Source of the DNA: Powellomyces hirtus
Taxonomy: Eukaryota > Chytridiomycota > Chytridiomycetes > Spizellomycetales > Powellomycetaceae
DNA length: 64,000 bases
NCBI GenBank assembly: GCA_025526995.1
Contig: JAHLKG010000008.1
Span: forward strand, 496,001-560,000
Direction of reading: 5' to 3'
Positions 48,876-61,500 of the stretch are shown here, piece by piece. Positions within the stretch are counted from its first letter, which is position 1. Each line of letters starts with the position of its first letter. The notes beneath the pieces were generated by a model that saw nothing but the letters and a program-made list of their open reading frames with translations, made no database searches and was not told where the DNA came from. The position numbers and the translations under genes are program-made.

Positions 48876-51144
48876 TATACTTTTGTGCAGTAGCGTTTGC
48901 ATTATGCTAACTATTATTTGTCTTCAATCATGCACCATCCCGTCACTTTATCGATAACGTTCGCCAGAGGCCAACCCGCAATGAGGCAGCAGACTAGACA
49001 ACAAGACTGTTTTTGCAACAACCTACCATGATGTACCATTTCCCGCTTGGCTTTCTCTTCAGCTTCTGTCTCATCTCCTAGCCTCTCTCGTCTGTGAGAT
49101 ACAACCAGGCTCCGTGCCCGGAAACCGTCATGGACAAAAGGGACAACGTCCCCAATGGGTGGGCGCTTCCTTGTTTTCCGATCATCAAGGATATTGAAGT
49201 CACGCTCAGTGTGAATTTTCAGAAGAGTTTAGGGCTCTCAACGAGTACCTGGATTTCCAGCTCGGTCGGCTCGAAGGGATTATCGGGCATGTCTACGAGA
49301 CGGCCATCCGACCTGATTTGATCTCATTCGTACGCAGGGTTTGGCCATTAATAACGTTACCCAAAAGATGCAAAGTTTCAGGACGCAGTTTCCCGAACGG
49401 CAATATCCGGCATCGTTTTTGTGATCTCCCTTCGCTAAACCTGCCGACTGATGAGATCATTCGACTTGTGTCCAGGCGTCCATCTTGAATCCACGAGAAC
49501 TCGACTTGAACTCAGATACAAGGCGGCATGGGAAGCCGCCAAAATTCCTTGTAGCGTTCGTCCACGTGAAATGGAAGCGATTGCTCTTCTTTCCCGAGAG
49601 GCAAATTGGGAAGGCGTAGCTCGAGTCGGCCCTCAGCCAACCCAGTGCCTCTAGTCTGGCGGCCGGATTGACCTGCTCATTGTGACCTCTTGACGCCAGG
49701 CTCGGGAACCACCCACCTCACCAACTGCATCATTGTGAGAGAAGTTACAACGAGCACGATTGGACTGAATGGCACACTCGGACTTTAAGTTGCTCCTGCG
49801 GAGACTCGGTGAGTTGGAGAGATTGTGTGTGCACTATGGATTTCGTTACGGATCCACTAGGCACGAGCTTTTCGCTTTTTTGTATGCCCGCTCCGCGGCC
49901 GACACACTCATGCTCAGAGATACTGCTTGTTTCCCGACATTGCGCTACCTCGAATCAATGCAAAGGCTCTTCATCACATCATAGGACTTTTTGTCGCAGA
50001 TCGCAAGTAGATCCACACTCTTTTATGGTACCTATTCTTCTATACTATACCTTTTCAATACACATTTCGCACCCTATACGCCTCTAAGTAATGACATCAA
50101 ATTTGAGTGTGACACTAGGGTGGGTCTGTGGTGGCGATCGGGGACCGAAACGAGAGGACTTGGCCAAATGCCCGGAGAAGAGGGCAGAGAGCCACTGTAG
50201 CGCGCGATACATACCGTAGCGGCCTGTCCTGGCCTACTTCCGCCACCTCCGCCACCAAGGCACCGGACGTTACGCAGCCAATGGCTGAGGAGCTCCGGTT
50301 TTCACCCAAAGCTGCGATTGTGGGTGACGAGGGCATTGAACACCCGTTGGATAGGATATCAAGGTCAATCATTGGATTTCGGCTCACACTGCATACTTTT
50401 CTTTTCAAATGTCTAGTTTTCTCAACAAAGCCGTCGAACCAACCTTATGGAGGCGTGATCTGTGGCAAGATGATGGCCGCGACATTGTGCATGGGGCTTC
50501 TCCATAGATAAAGTTCTGTATACATGTACGCATTTGAGTAATCAATAAAAGCAGCAGCAGCAGCAGCCTGTGTTGTAAAATGTTGCATAATCATTAACCC
50601 ATCAAGTTTCAATGAAGAGCTGGGAATCCAGCATGCGGTGGGACACCATATTTGCTTCTGCAGTTTGTTAACTGGGCAAAGGTGATTGCTTCCGAGCTTT
50701 GTTTGTGAGGGTTTTAAATCCAAACGCCCTGGCGACTTGATTCAATAATCGTATAACAACGCGTTTCACGATGATGAACTTGGTGGCGAAACTGCTGTGC
50801 TCGTGACACTCAAAACTAACAACAACTTGAACGCCCCCTTCTTTTTCTTTTTCTTTTTTACTTTTTTATGTTCTGCTGATTTTTTATTCTCTTTCGCCCA
50901 CTTCCCGGCGTCATCTCATATCTGTATTCACTCTATATTCATTATTGTCAAGCTATACTTTGCTTTCGCTTCTCGCGTCACTGCCACTCATCCGTCTGTC
51001 CCTGTCAGCCGCTTATCTTTATTCACGCTGGTGGCAGATAAAAGGGAGTTCCTTATCTATTGTCATCTTCTGGCTTCTTGAACTGTGCCTTCTTTCCCAC
51101 GACTCGCCTCTCTGCACGAGGGATACACACACATTCACAACACC
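48876..51144. other. Intergenic region between tRNA copy 3 and the transporter, with decayed coding fragments
   Basis: The part 49204-50000 holds broken coding-like fragments described separately. An (AGC)n run lies at about 50551-50566. From about 50840 the sequence becomes pyrimidine-rich, fitting the leader of the Avt3-like gene. Confidence 0.5.
49204..49984 (+). pseudogene. Remnants of an unrecognised protein-coding gene in shifting frames
   Basis: Three fragments look protein-like but sit in different frames with no clean introns between them. The first is SEEFRALNEYLDFQLGRLEG and onward to RRVWPL (about 49218-49350). The second, starting near 49490, contains LELRYKAAWEAAKIPC and SREANWEGVARVG. 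The third, 49769-49984, reads FKLLLRRLGELERLCVHYGF. The second fragment continues a frame that ends in LNPRELD one base out of register. I do not recognise the family. The pattern fits a frameshifted pseudogene; a spliced gene with unusual introns is less likely. Confidence 0.35.
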
Positions 51145-53468
51145 ATGTCCGACAACTCACAAACAAGTTCGCCCGAGAAAAACTCCGCTGCTACCAGCAT
51201 TCCGCAAAAGAAGAGTCTGCTTGCCGAGAGCCTCCACAAGGCGTCTCCGACCAACGGAAAGAAGAATGGTTATGGCTCTATAGGAAGAACTCAGGGAGCT
51301 CTTTTGAATCTGGTACGTCAATTACGCTAATGCAATAGGCTTGCGCTCCGACGAGTAGCTGACAGTCCAATCTGTATTGTTCGCATTGCACAGCCAAACA
51401 GAAATGAGGGAGGCAGCACCCCTTCGCCACCGAAATTCTCCTCCTCCTACGGCAAGTCTCTTCCGCGTGTTATTCCAAAGCATGGCAGCTCTATGGATCC
51501 GGCTGGTGGAAGCGCCGCATTCGGCAGCTACATTTCCAGAGGTCGCGCAGGCGCTGGCGGCAGCATAGCCAATCGCCACACTACGTTCGGCACACCCCGC
51601 TCATTTACGCCGAGTCCCATGCGGAACGGCCGAGCTTCGCCAAAGATTTCCGACCGGCTCGACACCGAATCTGGCGACGAACGGGAGTTGACTGAGGAAG
51701 AAGTGGCCAAATTGGTCGCAGAACATCTTGTCGGCCCCGAGGACGGTGCGGACGTTCTCTCGTCGCCACAGGGATCGTTCGTCGGCTCCGTTTCGCACGG
51801 ATTGCTGGGAGGGGAGACGACGCGGGACATCTACCAATGGACAGAGAAGCGAGAGAATCCTGCTCATCGCCGGCGGAATTCAGAGCCTGAGATCCGCGTT
51901 CAAGTTGAGGATGATGGTGTGCCGCGGGCGTCCGAGTTGCGGGAACCAGGTGTCTTCCGTCGTCACTTTGTTCAGACTCAAGCCCAAGCATCCGGCAGAG
52001 AGCCAAGCAATGCCATCACGCGGAATTTCCTGGACTTCTTGGCGCTGTACGGTTTCTACGGCGGAGATGTATTCCCGGAAGACGATGACGAAATTGATGA
52101 ATTCACGGATAACGTGGAAGATACCATGGGAGAGAACCAACCGTTGATTTCGCGGTCTCGAACACCTTCTGTCGCTGCCCTCCACGGCACATCGGCCAAG
52201 AAGGCGTTCTTCATGGTGTTGAAGGCCTTTGTTGGTACTGGTGTGCTGTTCTTGCCGAAAGCGTTTGCCAATGGTGGCATGGGATTCTCTCTGGTGACGT
52301 TGGTCATCATTGGTTCCCTGACATTGCATTGCATGCTGCTGTTGGTGGAGACCAACCGGAAACTCGGCGGAAGTTTCGGAGACATTGGTGAACATTTGTA
52401 CGGTCAAAGGATGCGACAAGTGGTTCTGGCATCCATTGCGATTTCCCAGGTAAGGCTCCTACACATCATTTTTTGCTATGACGGTTTCGTGTTGCTCACA
52501 TTATCGTTATGCTCATGCAGGCCGGATTCTGCTGCGCATATTATATTTTCGTAGCGCAAAATCTCCGGGATTTCCTGATGATCATAACCGACTGCAAATG
52601 GATATGGCCGGATTGGGCCTTCATTGTCATACAGCTGGTCGTTTACGTCCCTCTGTCGTGGGTACGTAAAATCAAGCACTTTTCCGTCACCGCGCTCATC
52701 GCCGACGTGTTTATCATGGTCGGCCTGGCCTACATTCTCTACTTTGACGTGTCCACCGTCGCGTCGCACGGTCCTGCCGCTGATTTCGTCTGGTTTAACA
52801 ACAAGTCCTTCCCGCTGTTTGTCGGTACCGCCATGTTTGCGTTCGAGGGTATTTGCCTGATCCTGCCCATTGGCGAGTCGATGAAACACCCTGAACAGTT
52901 TGGAAAAGTATTGTGTCTGTGCACGGTCCTCATTGGCGCCATCTTCTTCTCGGTCGGCGCGATGGGATACCTGACATTCGGCAGCAAAGTCGAGACGGTC
53001 GTGTTCTTGAACTTGCCAAAGGGACCCCACACTCAACTGATCCAATTCGTTTACGCGCTCGCCATCATGCTCTCGTTCCCGCTCACCGTCTACCCAACCA
53101 TCCGCATCACCGAACACGGCCTGTTTGGCGCTCTCGATGGCAAACACTCCAACTTGGTCAAATGGCAGAAAAACGCTTATCGCGCCCTCCTGATGTTGTG
53201 TCTCGGCCTCGTTGCTTGGGCGGGTTCCAACAACCTCGACAAGTTTGTCGCCCTCGTCGGCTGTTTTGCCTGCATCCCCCTCAGTTTCATCTACCCCAGC
53301 TTGTTCCATTCCCATATTGCAACGTCCCGCCTCGAGCGAGCAAAGGACCTGGCCCTCGTGGTGTTTGGAATCGTGGCCATGGTGTACACCACGTGGATCA
53401 CGTTGCAGGAGTGGGTCACGGGCGAGCCGGATATGCCCGTAGACAGGTGCTATGGAAGAGGACATTGA
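51145..53468 (+). CDS. Vacuolar amino-acid transporter, Avt3/Avt4 type
   Basis: Exons 51145-51312, 51394-52449 and 52521-53468 encode 723 residues. The first ~320 residues are hydrophilic, Ser/Pro- and acid-rich, and presumably cytosolic. The Aa_trans domain starts at SAKKAFFMVLKAFVGTGVLF and contains about 11 TM segments, including LPKAFANGGMGFSLV, FPLFVGTAMFAFEGICLILP and SFPLTVYPTIRITEHGLFG. This arrangement (long polar N-terminus, AFVGTGVLFLPKAF start) is typical of Avt3/Avt4, which export neutral amino acids from the vacuole. Direction and substrates are inferred from the family. Both introns are in phase 0, and the second falls between TM segments. Yeast Avt3 is 692 residues. The alternative is a SLC36-like plasma-membrane carrier. 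Confidence 0.92.
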
Positions 53469-53789
53469 TATGACAGAAATATCTCTTGCATTTTCGTGAG
53501 TCTTTTATGTAGAGGAGGTGGAGAGGGTAGCATAGAAGACATGACGAGGTTTATCTCGGCGTTGTCGTTTCTCTATGCTTTGGAGCTTGTAACATATTCG
53601 CAATATATCATGACCGTATCACCATTTGTTCTGGACCAAGCCAGCACCGTGGATGCCATCATTGAATCCAGACACATCTCCACTGCAAAAACTTGGGCTC
53701 CCACAAAGCGCAATTTGACGTCAAGATTGTTTTGTCAAAGTCTATGTGATATATAGGTAGAAAGCGAGAAAAAGGGGGACACGAGAGAC
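53469..53789. other. Convergent 3' flank
   Basis: Gap between the transporter stop and the stop of the small minus-strand gene. Nothing recognised. Confidence 0.4.
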
Positions 53790-54824
53790 CTATTTGGCTT
53801 GAGCGGCCTTCAAGTCTTGCTCAAGCTCCCACACGCGAGTGCGAAGTTCCAGATGTTCAGTAGCCGCCGAGTCCTACACAAATGCCAACAAAGAGAGATA
53901 TACACAGTCAACACCACTACCACCAATATCTCCGTCATAAAAACTCAATTGGCACACCGAACTCACAATCGCCTTCAACAACTCGCTTCTCTGGTTCTCC
54001 AAATCGCGTTTCGTAGGCGACCGGCTCATAAACTCCTTCAGCTGCTTTTCCAGCACATCGATTTTGCGGGCATGCGCAGCGATGGCGGTGGTGCTCTTCT
54101 CAAGATTTTCGACGCTGGTCAGGAGTTGCGCAGAGCTGGCAGAGTAGTCGTCGAGGAGGTACACGTAGGCCGTGGTACCTGAATGACAAGTCAGAGAGGG
54201 GAAACAAAGGGTAAGAAAGGGACAGGTAGAGAAAGAACATGAGCTGAGTATTCACCTGCGAGGGTGAGACCGGTCAGGAAGCCGATGAGTCTGTATGCAA
54301 GAGGGAAGGTGAGTGAGTGGGGTGTTCTCCGAGTACGGACGTCAGATCTCTGTGGGTCGGGCATGCCAATTTCAGTCCAATCCCCCATAAACCCCCACCG
54401 GGTCAAGCAAGATATGGCCCCACAACCGCACCCGCAATCCCAAACCGTCCTTCCCATCCTCTTCCCTACAGCAATCCCTTAACCCCACTCCCCCATCCCA
54501 CCGCATTCCCCCAACTCACCCTCCTCTAAAAAACCCCGCTTTCCTCGGGGGCGGCGTGGGCGGCGCCGCCGTCGTTTTCGCAGTCTCAAAGCCCGCAGTG
54601 CTCTGAAGCGGCGTCACCACAACAGTCGGCTTGGCTGGCGGTAACGCACCGGCAGTCGTTATCGGTGTGGCGGTGGAGGCAGAGGCCGTAGTGGATGAGG
54701 CAGTGGTGGTGTTGGGGACAGGCAGCACGGGCGCAACGGGCACCCCGGCTTCGGTCACGACCGTACGCTGCAGCACGGGAGTGGTGCGGCTCAGGAGAGT
54801 GGGTATGCGGGCAAAGCGAGACAT
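53790..54824 (-). CDS. Small single-pass membrane protein, probably mitochondrial, with coiled coil
   Basis: Four exons (54520-54824, 54256-54290, 53967-54178, 53790-53873) give 211 residues with every phase closing. The first 30 residues (MSRFARIPTLLSRTTPVLQR) are basic and free of acidic residues, as in a mitochondrial presequence. A Pro/Thr/Ala linker leads to GFFRGGLIGFLTGLTLAGTT, a Gly-rich single TM segment encoded across three exons, then AYVYLLDDYSASSAQL and a coiled coil (about 125-205, with LEKQLKEFMSR and LEQDLKAAQAK). Fungal mitochondrial proteins of unknown function such as yeast YNR040W share this layout, to my recollection; homology is not proven. A 35-nt microexon carries most of the TM segment. 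Confidence 0.75.
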
Positions 54825-55124
54825 ACTGCGTGAAAGGAGGTTAACGGTTGGAAGATGGTCTGGTTTGGCTGGCTTCTAGACGAATGAAGGCTAAAGGCGA
54901 GTATGATGACCAGCAGACCAAGCCTATTCTAGATTTAAGACGCGGTTCCAGCCACCGGGACACGGGAGTTTGCTGTCAGAAACGTTCTGACTGCAATGTG
55001 CCATGGAGGTTTTGACGATCCTTTCGGCGTATGGTTTCTGGTTGTGAATGTGAAGCTTCCGGGAGCAAAAAGAGGTTACAAGGGGGATAGCGTTGCTCAA
55101 ATAGCCCATTGCTGCAAAAAAGTG
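54825..55124. other. Gap between small mitochondrial-type gene and tRNA pair
   Basis: Presumed promoter of the small gene. The right 45 nt belong to the extended inverted repeat around the tRNA pair. Confidence 0.4.
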
Positions 55125-55196
55125 TTCCCCGACAGGGAATCGAACCCTGGCCATCACGGTGAGAGCGTGAGATCCTAACCACTGGACCATCGAGGA
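55125..55196 (-). tRNA. tRNA-Glu (anticodon CUC), copy 4, minus member of inverted pair
   Basis: 72-nt tRNA-Glu with the same sequence as the other CUC copies. The 5' ends of copies 4 and 5 face each other, 100 nt apart. Confidence 0.95.
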
Positions 55197-55296
55197 CTTT
55201 GATGTACGGGTCTTGCGTTATTTGATTTGTAACCGTCAACCAACATTGAAGTAAAATAGGTTCAAAAATAGGTAAAGCAAGACCGGTACATCAAAG

Positions 55297-55368
55297 TCCT
55301 CGATGGTCCAGTGGTTAGGATCTCACGCTCTCACCGTGATGGCCAGGGTTCGATTCCCTGTCGGGGAA
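55297..55368 (+). tRNA. tRNA-Glu (anticodon CUC), copy 5, plus member of inverted pair
   Basis: Same sequence as copy 4 in opposite orientation, with matching flanks on both sides, so the pair arose by an inverted duplication of the gene plus flanks. Confidence 0.95.
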
Positions 55369-55848
55369 CATCTTTGTGCAGCAATAGGCTACGCTATCCC
55401 TTTTGTACAGTAGAGTCATTGAAACACAACGAAACGTGTGCCTGCATAAGTTTACACAGCCTTGGTTGCTTTAGCGGTTCGAACTTAGAATGTAGAGAAC
55501 AACATAACTTTAAGAGTACTTGGCGATTACGGACAACTTGAAACGGGCTCACGTGGACGGGCCTGAAGTTCGGACGTGCTTGGCCATATGTAGTCAGTCA
55601 GACCGCAAACTACAAACACTATAGACGCAACTGCAAGGTGGATTGTACAAAGTAGTTCACATTACGATGAATAATAAATAAGAATATAACAAGTAAAACA
55701 AGGGAAGAATATCTGCAATCTACATTCTACAGTCTAGCCCGTCATTTTAGCGATGGGACAGAGTTGGCGTCGAGAGAAGCCATTGAGAAGAGAAGGTGCG
55801 GAGATGAGGTGTCCAAGGGAAACCGCACTGGTCCTTTGGTCAAGATGT
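55369..55848. other. 3' flank of Dbp2 gene
   Basis: Beyond the inverted repeat the sequence is AT-rich toward 55700 (AATAATAAATAAGAATATAAC), consistent with the 3' end of the minus-strand Dbp2 transcript. No gene seen. Confidence 0.4.
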
Positions 55849-58572
<2,724 letters not shown>

Positions 58573-61500
58573 TCATACTGTAAACTGCGCCTTCAGCTGG
58601 TGGTCAGAGACATAGTGTGAGCCACCACCACACCTCCACCCGCCGCCGCATTTGTACCATGTAAAACCCGCAGGGCAAGGACAAATTTGACGGATCTTCT
58701 GCTGAATCTTCTGTTCCAGCTCCATTGCCTTTCGCAACTCCTCTGCTTTCGCTTCGCGTTTCAAGCGCTCCATTCCCTCGGCGTGTTCCTTTTTGGCTTC
58801 CTCCAGTTGTTCCCAAACGTGGTCCGGAACGCCCGCATCCCTTTCGCCGCTGGTTGAGGTAGTTTGCTCGTCTTCCTCAACTTGCTCAACCTCCGCCTCA
58901 ACTTCGAGTTCCTGCATACGAGGCGCCTGGAGGGGTGGCGCAGAGGCGCTTTGCGGAGGTGCTGTGGGGAACAGGGCATTTAGCTGCTCGCGAAGGCTCG
59001 CATCTTCAGCTCTCGATTTCCCGCGTGGCTGACGAGCGGCGATCATGTCGTCCAGCGCGGTTCGAACATCTTGCGTGATGATGGTCTTGGCTGTGTTCCC
59101 AGTTGCCGTAACTCGGCAGGCCCGCTCGGCAGGACTTGTGCCGATAATTCGCTTTTCGGCGCATACCGAATGGTCCGTGATCCGGGTAATCTCGTGGTAA
59201 AATCCGCGAGTCAGGTCGCAAATGTTTTTCCGCATTCGGCGCTGAATGCTGAGCACCGTGGAAGGCACGCGGAATTCCTCCGGTGCGGTGATCAGCCGCT
59301 CGAACATGCTAACATTTATTCTGTTCACTTTCTCGAAATCAAATTTCCCCATGATTGACGGCTGCGATAAATGTGAGTAACCAATGGATTCGCGGAGAAA
59401 TCAGCTTTGCCGTTTTACCATCAGTTGTTTGTGGTCCCCAATCATCTCTAATTTAGTCGTGCTGCTTCCGAAGCAAGCGAAAAGGAGGGGTTCCACCACC
59501 TCAGACGCCTGTTATGGAAGGATTGATCAGCTAAGAAGGAGTACCTGAAAACCGACGTGGAGGTACGAATACTGACCTCCTCAACAAGAATCGCAAACGG
59601 ATTCACCGCTCGAATTGCCTCCAACCGGGCAATGCACCCAACTATGGTGCCTCCAATGACCTCCTTTCCTTCATACATTTTGGCATTGACTCTGACTTTT
59701 GCCTCGTCATACTCTTTAGCACAGACCCGTGCATCGAGAAGAAGCGCCTGAGCAGCGCTTTCCATCAGTTCCTTCTCCATATCCACCAAGCGCTCGCACA
59801 TGTCCCAGCGCTGCTTCAGCGACATGTCCCAAGACCACTCAGAAACCGGCACCCATTCTGCAAGTATTTCAGAGGACTCAGAAGGGTCGGATAGTCCCTC
59901 TGTGCTTGGCTGTTTCTCTTCCTCGTCCAAGTCCATTTTGTCATATTCTTTTTCCGCGATCTCGTACACATCGTTGTAGTGTTGCATGAATTCGCTCTCT
60001 TCGACTTCGTCCGGGTCCAGGTCTTGAGGCTGATCCGCAATATGGACGGTGTCATCTTCTTCCGCCTCCGAAGCAGACGTGCTTTTCACGTCCGACTTAG
60101 TATTCGCACCATCTATCAGCTCGAACTCTTCTTCCGCTGGTTCCTCCTTAACCGAAGTTGCCCGTGCGTTATCTTCAGAAGCATTTGTATTGCCCAATTC
60201 AGAAGGAGGCTGGTTGACCATGCGCTCAGGGGTAGGTGGATCCGTCTGTGCTCCGGCTGAGTGTATCCGCATGGAGAACATGTCTTCCTGCTGCGCAGCC
60301 TTCCGCAGAGCTTCGTTTTGTACCCGATGGTTGGGTAAATGATCGATACAGTAATATTCGCCAGCCACAGCCTTGCTTCCGCATGGCTTCTTGTTTTTCT
60401 TCTTGGTTGCGTGACACTTTCCAAATCCCCTCTTCTCTTGCACAATTCCTAGTTCTTCCACCTCTTCCCATTTCTTCTTGAGCGTCGCTTCTTGGACGTG
60501 CGCTTTGCAGTACGGCACACCACGCGATGTTGCTCGAGCAGGGCACTGATATCCTCTGTTCGTCATTGCACTACACATTCCTGTGGAATGTGTATCGCAA
60601 TAGCCGTCTTGAACAGCAGACTTTGCGCAAAGTGACCCATGGTAAGAAGCGCAGCACAGCCGATGCTCGGCGCAAACATTTCTCGGAGGTTCATCTTCAG
60701 CCAATTTGGCGCGGCTGCTTGATTCCAAGCATTTGATGCAAGCATGATATGAGCAGTAGATTTGATCGTTCGGAATACGGATCTCCTCACAATCATCTGC
60801 TTCGCAGCCGTGTTCGGAACAAAATGGTTTCCCAAGTTGCGTTTGCAACTTGCAGTCCATCCACTTCCCATCTTCTTCTTCATAGAATGCGCACCGATGG
60901 TGTTTGCATAAGGCGGATCCCTCTTCAGATATCTTGGAGCAAATTTCGTCCGTGTAACTGCATCTAGGCAATGGCTTAAATCCTTTAATAAATCGCCAGA
61001 GGATTTCACCGACGGCCATTTGGTCATTGTAGTGCCGGATCCCCTCGTATAGCGTTTTGACATCCGCAAGTGAGATTGTTAGTCGGTTGACCGACTTCAG
61101 AACTTTTTTAATCTCCGAGATGTCTCGCACAGGCATTTCGTCTTCCTGTCCCTCCTCGACAGCTCTACCATCAGCCTTCTGCAGGCCCTGCACTCGTCCG
61201 ATAAGATCGTTCAGAATGCCAACCGGACTATAATCGGGCTTTTCATCGGAGTCGTTCATCCCTGGCTCATCTGTTCGGTGCAGCAACAACTGCTGTGTGT
61301 TGTGTGGCTGCGTCTGGCAGTATTGACGCAGGACATGAATTTCTTCGAGTTTCTTGTACCAGTTTTGCACGTCGGGGCTGGACTGGAAGAAGGAGCTCTC
61401 AGCGTAGCGAGTAAGTCTGGGGTCTTTTGTGTTTCCAATGCGAATCAATTTCACATATCTCTCTGCGCTCGTCAGATCACAGAGTAGTTCATCGATTGCG

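Larger units (their letters stand above)
55080..55415. repeat. Extended inverted repeat carrying two tRNA-Glu(CUC) genes
   Basis: Arms of roughly 130-140 nt face each other across about 60 nt. Inside the arms, ACTTTGATGTACGGGTCTTGC (55197 on) matches the reverse complement of GCAAGACCGGTACATCAAAG (55277-55296) with one difference. Outside, the flanks share GCAGCAATRGGCTA and CGCTATCCC with small gaps. The tRNA genes themselves are the conserved centres. Confidence 0.85.

Noticed and set aside
48876..51144. Possible mobile element near tRNA copy 3
   Set aside because: No terminal repeats, target-site duplication or transposase or reverse-transcriptase motif was seen; only decayed fragments of an unknown gene.
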